A DNA stretch of 9,845 nt from an uncultured Faecalibacterium sp. (GTDB taxonomy: Bacteria > Bacillota > Clostridia > Oscillospirales > Ruminococcaceae), in NCBI GenBank assembly GCA_937915335.1, contig CALDLZ010000032.1, forward strand, positions 1 to 9,845, written 5' to 3'. The position numbers and the translations under genes were made by a program. The notes below the pieces were generated by a model. That model saw nothing but the letters and a program-made list of their open reading frames with translations. It was not told where the DNA came from and did no database searches. Of this stretch, positions 1-5,392 are shown piece by piece. Position 1 is the first letter of the stretch, and each line of letters opens with the position of its first letter.

Positions 1-19
1 TGGAAACTTTAAGCAATTC

Positions 20-55
20 AAAATGCCGCCGCACAATTTTGTGCGACGGCATTTT
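20..55 (-). terminator. Intrinsic terminator after the amino-acid ABC operon
   Basis: A long hairpin: 20-28 pairs with 47-55, and 30-36 pairs with 39-45, with one C/A mismatch between the two parts. It begins 10 bases beyond the ATPase stop codon. A-rich and T-rich ends flank the stem on both strands, so it could stop transcription from either side. Its natural role is to end the minus-strand operon. Confidence 0.8.
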
Positions 56-65
56 TCAACGTCAA

Positions 66-833
66 TTACAGCATCTTGGAAAGGAATGCTTTCAGGCGGG
101 GATGCTTGGGGTTCGAGAAGAGCTCCTGCGGAGGCTCATCCTCCTGGATCTTGCCATCATCGATGAAAATGACGCGGTTGGAGACCTCACGGGCAAAGCC
201 CATCTCGTGGGTGACCACCAGCATGGTGATGCCGGTGTGGGCCAGCTCCTTCATCAGCTCCAGCACCTCACCGACCATCTCAGGGTCAAGGGCGCTGGTA
301 GGCTCGTCGAACAGGATAACGTCCGGGTCCATAGCCAGCGCGCGGGCGATTGCAATGCGCTGCTGCTGACCGCCGGAAAGGCTCTTGGGGAACACGTTGG
401 CCTTATCGGACAGGCCGACACGGGCCAGCAGCTCGTCCGCACGCTTGGAAGCTTCCTCCTTGCTCTTGAGCTTGAGCAGCTCGGGAGCCAGGCAGAGGTT
501 CTGCTTGACGGTCAGGTGCGGGAAGAGGTTGAAGTGCTGGAACACCATGCCCATCTTCTGGCGCACGGCATCGATATGGGCATCATCCACTTCCGTGCCC
601 TCAAACTTGATGGAACCACCGGTTGGGATCTCCAGCCGGTTCAGGCAGCGCAGGAAGGTGGACTTGCCGCAGCCGGAGGGGCCGATCAGGCAGACCACGT
701 CGCCGCGGTAGATATCAATGTCGATGCCCTTCAGAACATCCAGGGTGGGGGTGGGTTGCTTCGCGCCCGCCTTCTTTTCGCCGCCGTAGGTCTTTGTCAG
801 ACCACGGACTTCCAGAATCTTATCAGCGGTCAC
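66..833 (-). CDS. Polar amino-acid ABC transporter, ATP-binding protein (GlnQ/HisP type)
   Basis: This 255-residue protein is the cytoplasmic ATPase that powers the importer encoded just upstream. All nucleotide-binding motifs are intact: A-loop Tyr near 16, Walker A GPSGCGKS at 51-58, Q-loop Gln99, signature LSGGQ at 152-156, Walker B ILFDE at 173-177 and switch His209. Length and motif spacing match the polar amino-acid subfamily. A short Lys/Pro-containing insertion (about 18-31) follows the A-loop. The start is GTG at 833, preceded on the minus strand by AGGAGG about 9 bases away. It overlaps the permease gene by 11 bases, so the two are translationally coupled. The family is certain. The substrate (for example glutamine, glutamate, cystine or another polar residue) cannot be read from the ATPase. 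Confidence 0.96.
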   Translation of the reverse strand: MTADKILEVRGLTKTYGGEKKAGAKQPTPTLDVLKGIDIDIYRGDVVCLIGPSGCGKSTFLRCLNRLEIPTGGSIKFEGTEVDDAHIDAVRQKMGMVFQHFNLFPHLTVKQNLCLAPELLKLKSKEEASKRADELLARVGLSDKANVFPKSLSGGQQQRIAIARALAMDPDVILFDEPTSALDPEMVGEVLELMKELAHTGITMLVVTHEMGFAREVSNRVIFIDDGKIQEDEPPQELFSNPKHPRLKAFLSKML

Positions 834-1587
834 CTTGCGCCATCCTCCTCTCGAACTTCGTCAGCAGCCAGCTGAACAGCATGACCAGAACCAGATAGAC
901 CAGTGCAACACCGCACAGGGGGAACATGGCCTCGTAGGTGCGGTTCATAATGCCCTGGGCCGCATACAGCAGCTCCTTGCCGCCAATGACAGTGATCAGC
1001 GAGGTATCCTTGAGCAGGATGATGAACTCGTTGCCCAGTGCCGGCAGCACGGCCCGCAGTGCCTGCGGGATGATGATGACCACCATGGTGGTCAGGTAGT
1101 TCAGGCCCAGGCTGCGGCCAGCCTCCATCTGGCCGGGATCCACAGCCATCAGACCGCCGCGGATGATCTCGGAGACATAAGCGCCCGAATTGATACCCAG
1201 AGCCAGTGCGCCGACCATGGTAAAGTTACGGCTGTTGGCAAAGATGACCATGCTCATAATGAGCAGCTGGACCATCATGGGGGTGCCGCGGATAATGGTG
1301 GTGTACACCTGGCAGATCGCATTGAAGAAGCCCAGCACCGGGTTCCTGTGGTTGGGACGCTGCTGGTCGTGTGCAACACGCACCAGCGCCACCACGCTGC
1401 CCAGCACCACGCCCATTGCCAAAGCAACGGCAGTGACCAGCAAGGTGGTGCCCACACCCTGGATGTACTGCATCCAGCGGTCGTTCAGGATGAACGCCTG
1501 ATAGAATTTGAAGAACATTTCCTGCCCGAAGCCCAGCTTCGTGCCGCTGTTGAGCAGCTCTTTCAGCAGTTCGTATTGTGCGGCCAT
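823..1587 (-). CDS. Polar amino-acid ABC transporter, permease protein (HisM/GlnP type)
   Basis: A 254-residue inner-membrane protein of the BPD_transp_1 family, which forms the channel of the importer, probably as a homodimer because only one permease gene is present. Hydrophobic segments begin near residue 44. The cytoplasmic EAA loop that docks on the ATPase is at about 155-174 ([10 protein letters not shown] then PQALR), and the conserved [10 protein letters not shown] follows at 193-202. The N-terminal 40 residues are a polar extension before the first membrane segment. I chose ATG at 1587 over ATG at 1593 because GCGAGG lies six bases before the former but abuts the latter. The 3' end overlaps the ATPase start. 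An intrinsic terminator separates it from the binding-protein gene, so its transcription probably depends on read-through. Confidence 0.95.
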   Translation of the reverse strand: MAAQYELLKELLNSGTKLGFGQEMFFKFYQAFILNDRWMQYIQGVGTTLLVTAVALAMGVVLGSVVALVRVAHDQQRPNHRNPVLGFFNAICQVYTTIIRGTPMMVQLLIMSMVIFANSRNFTMVGALALGINSGAYVSEIIRGGLMAVDPGQMEAGRSLGLNYLTTMVVIIIPQALRAVLPALGNEFIILLKDTSLITVIGGKELLYAAQGIMNRTYEAMFPLCGVALVYLVLVMLFSWLLTKFERRMAQGDR

Positions 1588-1637
1588 TCGCATCCTCGCT
1601 TTCCGAAATTGTTAATCTTTTGTAACCTGTTTTTTCC

Positions 1638-1674
1638 AAAAAAGGGGAGGGGCCCCAATGGGGGCTGCCTCCCC
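1638..1674 (-). terminator. Intercistronic intrinsic terminator between binding protein and permease
   Basis: On the minus strand, GGGGAGG (1674-1668) pairs with CCTCCCC (1650-1644), and GCCCC (1656-1652 as read on the plus strand) pairs with GGGGC (1661-1665) around a four-base loop. Six U follow immediately (1643-1638). This is a very GC-rich stem with a proper U tract, 22 bases after the binding-protein stop and about 50 bases before the permease start. I found no separate promoter between it and the permease, so it is probably leaky and sets the subunit ratio. Confidence 0.85.
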
Positions 1675-1695
1675 GTGATGCAATGTACAGCCGGA

Positions 1696-2535
1696 TTATT
1701 CAGCGGTGATGTACTTGTCCACGATGGACTGCAGGGTGCCGTCAGCCTTCAGCTCTTCCAGAGCGGCATTGATGGCATCCTCCAGAGAAGAACCCTTTGC
1801 CATGCCGATGGCGTAATCCTCCTCGGCATAGCTGGTGTCCAGAATGACCAGACCGGGGTTGGCGGCGACGAACTCCTTAGCGGGGGCGTTATCGATAACA
1901 ACAGCATCGACCTGGCCGTTGTTCAGAGCCTGCACAGCGGTCAGACCGTTGTCGTAAGCAACAACATTCTCGTCACCGAAATCATCGGAGCAGTAGATGT
2001 AGCCGGTGGTGCCGCGCTGGGTGCCGATCTTCTTGCCAGCCAGATCATCGGGAGAGGTGATATCAGAGCCCTCGGGAACGATGATGGACTGGATGCCGGT
2101 AGCATAGCTGTCGGAGAAGTCCATCACAGCCTTGCGCTCGTCGGTGACAGTAACGCCAGCCATGACGATATCAGCCTTACCCTGCTGCACGCTCAGCAGA
2201 GCCGCGTCGAAATCCATGTCGTCGATCTGCAGCTCCAGGCCCAGCTTCTCGGCGATGGCCTGTGCGGTCTCGACATCGATACCCTCGAACTCGCCGGCAT
2301 CGGTGGTCATCTCGTACGGAGGGAAAGCAGCGTTGGTAGCCATGGTCAGCTTACCAGCCTCAACGGTGGTCAGCTCAGCGGCGGCAGCGCTGGTGGAAGC
2401 AGCCTCGGAAGAGGCCGCGCTGCTTGCGGTGGAAGAAGCGGTGCTGGAAGAGGAACCACCGCAGGCAGTCAGAGCCAGAGCGGCAGCGGTCAGACCAGCG
2501 GCAGCCAGGAAGCTGCGGCGAGTAATCTTTTTCAT
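1696..2535 (-). CDS. Polar amino-acid ABC transporter, substrate-binding lipoprotein (SBP_bac_3)
   Basis: A 279-residue extracellular binding protein tethered by lipid. Its signal peptide ends in the lipobox LTAC with Cys25 as the lipidated residue, followed by a flexible Ser/Ala/Thr linker (26-55). The family 3 solute-binding fold follows from about 60: FPPYE at 71-75, the TDERK stretch with the likely ligand-carboxylate Arg134, RGTTG at 174-178, and the Asp215 region that usually holds the ligand amino group. A twin-arginine-like TRRSFL sits at 5-10. ATG at 2535 is preferred to an in-frame TTG at 2541 because GAGGAG lies nine bases before the ATG and only three before the TTG. It is the first gene of the operon and would be expressed most strongly because of the terminator behind it. 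The exact amino acid bound is not decidable from sequence alone. Confidence 0.95.
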   Translation of the reverse strand: MKKITRRSFLAAAGLTAAALALTACGGSSSSTASSTASSAASSEAASTSAAAAELTTVEAGKLTMATNAAFPPYEMTTDAGEFEGIDVETAQAIAEKLGLELQIDDMDFDAALLSVQQGKADIVMAGVTVTDERKAVMDFSDSYATGIQSIIVPEGSDITSPDDLAGKKIGTQRGTTGYIYCSDDFGDENVVAYDNGLTAVQALNNGQVDAVVIDNAPAKEFVAANPGLVILDTSYAEEDYAIGMAKGSSLEDAINAALEELKADGTLQSIVDKYITAE

Positions 2536-2618
2536 ATTCAAACACTCCTCTGTTGATTGTATAAACTTTCATAGTTTCCGGCCCGACGCGATTCATCGAA
2601 ATACCGGACAACGGGATT

Positions 2619-2647
2619 AGTATAGATTGTACAAATAAAAAAGTCAA
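2619..2647 (-). promoter_or_regulatory. Sigma-A promoter of the amino-acid ABC operon
   Basis: On the minus strand, TTGACT (2647-2642) and TATACT (2624-2619) are separated by 17 bases, each box one base off consensus. It predicts a start near 2612 and an untranslated leader of about 75 nt before ATG at 2535. CCGG segments in the leader could pair weakly, but I see no recognisable riboswitch or T-box there. Confidence 0.85.
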
Positions 2648-2672
2648 GTGTTGTGCAAAAAATCGGAACAAA

Positions 2673-2686
2673 TGAAACCGTTTTGA
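2673..2686. promoter_or_regulatory. Possible cre-like (CcpA) operator upstream of the ABC operon
   Basis: TGAAACCGTTTTGA matches the catabolite-responsive-element consensus TGWAANCGNTNWCA except for G instead of C at the next-to-last position. It lies about 68 bases upstream of the predicted start of the ABC operon. A single short degenerate match is weak evidence. The rest of the intergenic stretch 2648-2807 shows no other element that I recognise. Confidence 0.22.
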
Positions 2687-2807
2687 AAACAATTATACAG
2701 GCATGGTCTATTTTTTAATGTATATATGCATCAAACTGGCAGCGGGAGCCCTTGGCATTCCGATACACTTTACTGGTGAACGGGCGCATAAGACTTAATC
2801 CCGGACG

Positions 2808-2837
2808 TTGACACGTTTTCCCTCGAAATGGTATAAT
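2808..2837 (+). promoter_or_regulatory. Consensus sigma-A promoter of the secreted CxxC protein gene
   Basis: TTGACA (2808-2813) and TATAAT (2832-2837) are both perfect consensus boxes with an 18-base spacer. The start is expected near 2844, giving an 80-nt leader before ATG at 2925. Confidence 0.9.
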
Positions 2838-2850
2838 CAGGCTGAAAAAA

Positions 2851-2891
2851 CAACGCGATAACGGCGAAAGGAACCAAATTTAACCGCGTTG
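2851..2891 (+). repeat. Inverted repeat in the 5' leader of the secreted CxxC protein gene
   Basis: CAACGCG (2851-2857) and CGCGTTG (2885-2891) are perfect 7-base complements flanking a 27-base loop that contains GCGAAAGGAACC. The hairpin would form at the very 5' end of the transcript. It has no U tract, so it is not a terminator. It may stabilise the messenger. Confidence 0.5.
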
Positions 2892-2924
2892 CCCCGCTGA
2901 GACGCAGGGAGAAAGGAATCTGTT

Positions 2925-3542
2925 ATGAGAAACCGTGTGCTGAAAGCCCTGGCAGCCTTTGGCCTGTCCGTCTGCGTGCTTGCGGGCAGTGCTGTGGTCG
3001 GCATGGCGGAAGAGAACCCGGACAAAACCGAGTGCAAGGAGCACGTCTGGAAGACCACGACAGAGTACAAGACTGAGTGCGTGGAGACCACCTTCCAGCA
3101 TAAGCTGCCCGACGGCACCACCGAGACGCTCACGCTCTGCCCCGAGTGTGGCAAGGTGAAGGACAATACCCAGCTGACCAAGGTGAACAATGTTTTTGCC
3201 AACTTCTCCGGCCTGACCGTTCACACCGGCACCCTGAAAAACGGCGAGCAGGTGATGACCGTCGCCTTCTACTTTCCCACCACCATTGAGCGGGTCGTCT
3301 GTGAGAAGTGCGGCACCGTGAAGAGCGAGGAGGTCACCCCCGCCCGCGTGATGACTTTCCCGGGCAGTGCCAACATCGAGATGCCCGCCAATGTCGTCTC
3401 CGGCTACACCCTGATGCGAGTGAACGCCGACGGCACCGAGACGCCGGTCAGCGTTTCCTACAACACCGAGCTGAACAAAGCCTACTTCCGGCTGGATGTC
3501 ACCACCGGTGCCCAGCTGCTGCGGATGGTGCCCACCGTCTGA
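2925..3542 (+). CDS. Secreted protein of unknown function with two CxxC pairs
   Basis: A 205-residue protein I cannot assign to a named family. It starts at ATG 2925 with GAAAGGA seven bases upstream. Residues 1-28 form a signal peptide (basic start, hydrophobic core, cleavage near GMA-EE), so it is probably exported. The mature part has six cysteines: Cys37 and Cys52, then CPEC at 72-75 and CEKC at 126-129. The two CxxC knuckles, each followed by Gly-x-Val-Lys, look like halves of a zinc ribbon separated by about 50 residues, and could bind metal or form disulphides. The C-terminal 60 residues are polar and beta-rich with no membrane anchor or sorting motif. It is a single-gene unit with a consensus promoter and its own terminator, so it may be well expressed. 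Confidence 0.88.
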   Translation: MRNRVLKALAAFGLSVCVLAGSAVVGMAEENPDKTECKEHVWKTTTEYKTECVETTFQHKLPDGTTETLTLCPECGKVKDNTQLTKVNNVFANFSGLTVHTGTLKNGEQVMTVAFYFPTTIERVVCEKCGTVKSEEVTPARVMTFPGSANIEMPANVVSGYTLMRVNADGTETPVSVSYNTELNKAYFRLDVTTGAQLLRMVPTV

Positions 3543-3556
3543 TCTTTCGCCCATAC

Positions 3557-3592
3557 AAAAACGAGACCGCCTTTTCGGACGGTCTCGTTTTT
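3557..3592. terminator. Bidirectional terminator between convergent genes
   Basis: AAAAACGAGACCG (3557-3569) pairs perfectly with CGGTCTCGTTTTT (3580-3592) around a 10-base loop. T tracts follow on both strands. It lies 14 bases after the secreted-protein stop and 2 bases beyond the stop of the convergent exporter operon, so it serves both. Confidence 0.92.
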
Positions 3593-3594
3593 GT

Positions 3595-4059
3595 TTATCC
3601 GTGATGTTTCTTCGGCAGGGGGATGCCCAGCACCAGTGCGATGCCCACGGCCAGCGCCACCGCGATTTTGAAGGTGGAGATGCCGTTGGCAAGAGAGAGG
3701 GCGTTGTTGCCCTGAATAAAGTAGTAGGCGGTGTAGTAGATCCCCGCGCCGGGCACCAGCGGGAAGATGCCGGAGAGCAGGAATACCGTCACCGGCGCTT
3801 TCAGCACAATGGCAAAGATGCGGGCCAATAACGTCAGCGGGATGACCGCCAGCAGCGAGGCCGCAAATGCTTCCAGCCCGAACAGCACCGCCACCTCGTA
3901 CACCAGCCAGCCCACGGCACCCACCAGCCCGCAGTAGGGCAGGGTGCGCTTGGGGCAGGCAAACAGGATCGCAAAGCTCAGGGTGCCCACCCCGGCCACA
4001 AGGAACTGCACCACCAACGGGCCGAACTGCCCCTTTAATAATAAAAGAACCTCTGTCAT
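3595..4059 (-). CDS. ThrE-type exporter, small membrane subunit (ThrE_2/DUF3815, YjjB-like)
   Basis: A 154-residue, almost entirely hydrophobic protein with about four or five membrane segments. The family hallmark SGIFPLVPGAG with PLVPG at 100-104 is present, followed by an aromatic-rich helix (YYTAYYF) and a basic tail (PKKHHG). In split ThrE systems this subunit pairs with a larger DUF1212 subunit to make one exporter; known relatives export threonine/serine (ThrE of Corynebacterium) or succinate (YjjPB of E. coli), so the substrate here is open. The start is ATG at 4059, which overlaps the stop of the large subunit in a 4-base ATGA, a sign of coupled translation. A longer in-frame extension to 4482 is only the shadow of the large-subunit gene. 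Confidence 0.92.
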   Translation of the reverse strand: MTEVLLLLKGQFGPLVVQFLVAGVGTLSFAILFACPKRTLPYCGLVGAVGWLVYEVAVLFGLEAFAASLLAVIPLTLLARIFAIVLKAPVTVFLLSGIFPLVPGAGIYYTAYYFIQGNNALSLANGISTFKIAVALAVGIALVLGIPLPKKHHG

Positions 4060-4850
4060 ACGACCGCCACCCCCGTCAGCATGGAATACAGGCTCAGAAT
4101 AAGGCCAGTGCCAATGGCGATGCTGGCCGCAATGAGCAGGGCATCGATCATGCGGATGGTACCTGAGAGGTAGTCGCCCTGCACAAAGTCCCGGATGCCC
4201 ATGGTAAAGGCGATACCGGGGGTCAGGATCATCAGGGTTCCGATGATGGCGTGGCTGGCTTCCACCCCCAGCAGGCTGCACCCCAGAATGCAGATCAGGG
4301 TGATAAGGGCCGCCGTGGAGATGGTCTTGAAGCCGCCGCCCACGCCGTGTTTCCCGCACAGCAGCAGATAGGCGTTGGCCGCGCAGCCCGCCACCGCCGC
4401 CGCCACCGCAGAGCGCAGGGTGCCGCCGAAGATCAGCGCAAAGCAGAACGCGCCCGATGCACCCGCCGCCAGCTGCACCCAATCCCTGGGGAACGGGATG
4501 TGCCGGGCCTGCACCAGCTTATCCTCTGCCTCGCCGATGGTGTGCACCTCCCCCGCCGCGATCTGCCGGGAGAGCTGGTTCACCGCCGCCACCCGGCCCA
4601 GATGGGTGGTGCGGGTGGGAACGTTACGCACCTCGCTGATCTCCGCCGTGCCCGCACTGGCAAAGATGCCGTTGGTCAGCACATAGACATGGAACTCCCG
4701 CAGGTGAAAGCTGGCCGCCATGATCTCCATGGTCTGCTCCACCCGGAACACCTCCGCGCCGTTTTCCAAAAGTGTCTGCCCCGCCGCCATGATAAAATCC
4801 ATAATGCGGCGGCGCTGCTCCTCGTCGGGATGCAGTTCCCTCTCTGTCAT
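4056..4850 (-). CDS. ThrE-type exporter, large subunit (ThrE/DUF1212, YjjP-like)
   Basis: A 264-residue membrane protein. The N-terminal soluble part (1-120) holds family signatures: MAAGQTLLENGAEVFRVEQT at about 21-40, HVYVLTNGIFAS at 54-65, and the basic Asn-Val-Pro-Thr-Arg stretch at 76-80. About five membrane helices follow, with the conserved TPGIAFTMGIRD at 210-221. It should form one export pathway with the small subunit encoded in the 4-base overlap downstream. I chose ATG at 4850 because GAGGAG lies nine bases before it; the reading frame continues to 4961 but that part lacks a ribosome site and runs into the terminator hairpin at 4944-4988. The promoter is uncertain. A weak TTGTCC/TAGCAT pair with a 16-base spacer lies at 4918-4891, and the strong promoter at 5077-5049 could also reach it through the intervening terminator. 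Confidence 0.93.
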   Translation of the reverse strand: MTERELHPDEEQRRRIMDFIMAAGQTLLENGAEVFRVEQTMEIMAASFHLREFHVYVLTNGIFASAGTAEISEVRNVPTRTTHLGRVAAVNQLSRQIAAGEVHTIGEAEDKLVQARHIPFPRDWVQLAAGASGAFCFALIFGGTLRSAVAAAVAGCAANAYLLLCGKHGVGGGFKTISTAALITLICILGCSLLGVEASHAIIGTLMILTPGIAFTMGIRDFVQGDYLSGTIRMIDALLIAASIAIGTGLILSLYSMLTGVAVV

Positions 4851-4942
4851 GCTGTGGTTCTCCTCGGATAATTGCAAAATATCGTTGCTTATGCTATACT
4901 TCCAAATCACATGGACAATCGCCACAAGCGATAAAAACGCAA

Positions 4943-5042
4943 GAAAAAATGACCGCTTCAACGTTCCCCAACCTGAGCGGTCACTTTTCTTGTGACAACA
5001 TTATGGTAAGGAGCTAGTCGTTTGGTGGCCAGCGCCTTTTCA
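4943..5042 (-). ncRNA. Predicted small RNA or attenuated leader upstream of the exporter
   Basis: A near-perfect promoter (5077-5049) directs transcription leftward from about 5042, and an intrinsic terminator with U-rich end lies 60-100 bases on, giving an RNA of about 100 nt with no plausible coding content. Read as RNA it has a first stem of AAGGCGCU with AGCUCCUU (5038-5031 with 5015-5008, one mismatch) and the terminator stem. A small alternative hairpin, GUCAC (4996-4992) with GUGAC (4984-4980), overlaps the 5' arm of the terminator stem and would compete with it. It may be a free small RNA, for example the antisense partner of a type I toxin, or a leader whose read-through feeds the exporter genes. 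I cannot name a family with certainty. Confidence 0.6.
4944..4988. terminator. Bidirectional intrinsic terminator
   Basis: AAAAAATGACCGCT (4944-4957) pairs with AGCGGTCACTTTT (4976-4988) with at most one G-U pair, around an 18-base loop. The minus-strand product ends UUUUUUCUU and the plus-strand product ends CUUUUCUU, so both directions have a U-rich tail. It ends the predicted 100-nt RNA. No obvious intact plus-strand gene feeds into it. Confidence 0.8.
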
Positions 5043-5048
5043 ATTTGT

Positions 5049-5077
5049 AGTATAGTCAATTTTGCGCGGGTTGTCAA
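5049..5077 (-). promoter_or_regulatory. Near-consensus sigma-A promoter of the small RNA/leader
   Basis: On the minus strand TTGACA (5077-5072, perfect) and TATACT (5054-5049, five of six) are spaced by exactly 17 bases. No protein-coding start with a ribosome site lies close downstream, which is why a non-coding product is proposed. Confidence 0.85.
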
Positions 5078-5153
5078 GGCTCAACCCTTTTGTCACCTCC
5101 CCTACAATTTTTCCTCCATTTTTGTGCAACTCTCCAATTCTTTCTTGTCTTTA

Positions 5154-5184
5154 TTGACATAAAAAAAAAAAAAAAGTGTAGTAT
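5154..5184 (+). promoter_or_regulatory. Promoter of the surface-protein gene with a poly-A spacer
   Basis: A perfect -35 TTGACA (5154-5159) is followed by T, 15 A and then GTGTAGTAT. Two -10 candidates exist: TGTAGT at 5177-5182 with a 17-base spacer, or TAGTAT at 5179-5184 with a 19-base spacer, each matching four of six positions. The A run lies wholly inside the spacer, so gain or loss of A changes box spacing directly. Transcription should begin near 5190 and run through the riboswitch. Confidence 0.72.
5161..5175. repeat. Homopolymer tract of 15 A
   Basis: Fifteen uninterrupted A on the plus strand, the longest mononucleotide run I see in the window. It sits between the -35 and -10 boxes of the surface-protein promoter and is long enough for slipped-strand length changes. 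Confidence 0.97.
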
Positions 5185-5214
5185 TTTTATGTAAGATGCT
5201 ACCAAGCAAGAATT

Positions 5215-5290
5215 GAAGAATCGGCAAACCAGTCGAAAGGCTGCGACGCAAAGCTACAGGGCCTGTTATATGGCAGCCAGCTGCACTTTC
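5215..5290 (+). promoter_or_regulatory. Cyclic-di-GMP class I (GEMM-I) riboswitch aptamer
   Basis: The conserved core of the GEMM-I aptamer is readable in order: GGCAAACC (5223-5230), the stem CAGTC-GAAA-GGCTG (5230-5243) with its GNRA tetraloop, the invariant GACGCAAAGC (5245-5254) followed by TACAGGGCC, a variable loop, and GGCAGCC (5272-5278), the expected tetraloop-receptor side. The tetraloop, receptor arm and ligand-pocket bases are all present. The closing P1 stem is short: GCA 5224-5226 with TGC 5282-5284, perhaps extended by GAAG 5215-5218 with CTTC 5296-5299. It lies in the leader of the surface-protein gene and is followed about 60 bases later by an intrinsic terminator, so it should control transcription elongation in response to c-di-GMP. 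Confidence 0.9.
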
Positions 5291-5349
5291 TAATACTTCT
5301 CTCCCCATACGGTTGCATGGGAACACGGGAAAGTTCCAAAGTACATTTC

Positions 5350-5392
5350 AGAGCGTTGTACCAGCCTATCCGGCTGGTGCGGCGCTCTTTTT
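5350..5392 (+). terminator. Riboswitch expression-platform terminator
   Basis: AGAGCG...ACCAGCC (5350-5366) pairs with GGCTGGT...CGCTCT (5372-5388). Counting G-U pairs, the helix is 17 continuous base pairs closed by a five-base loop, then TTTTTGTTT. It ends 48 bases before the surface-protein start, so it must be bypassed for expression. Part of the aptamer 3' side (CAGCC 5274-5278 or CCAGC 5277-5281) is complementary to its 3' arm (GGCTG 5372-5376, GCTGG 5373-5377), a possible antiterminator pairing. Whether ligand turns expression on or off cannot be settled by eye. Confidence 0.9.

Noticed and set aside
39..2556. Long plus-strand open frames across the ABC importer (39-875 and 835-2556)
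   Set aside because: They are antisense to genes with complete ABC motifs. Their translations are rich in His, Gln and Gly without domains, and they lack ribosome sites. GC-rich codon bias produces such frames.
2648..2807. A further promoter or riboswitch in the divergent intergenic region (TATAAT on the minus strand at 2697-2692)
   Set aside because: No matching -35 box at 16-18 bases and no conserved aptamer motif. The promoters at 2619-2647 and 2808-2837 already account for both genes.
4060..4482. N-terminal extension of the small exporter subunit to 4482
   Set aside because: The extension is Gly/Arg/Cys-rich nonsense overlapping the large-subunit gene. The ATGA overlap at 4056-4059 gives the real start.
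5102..5326. 74-codon minus-strand frame through the riboswitch region
   Set aside because: It crosses the riboswitch and the poly-A tract, lacks a ribosome site and has no recognisable domain. Only its last residues might belong to a decayed element.
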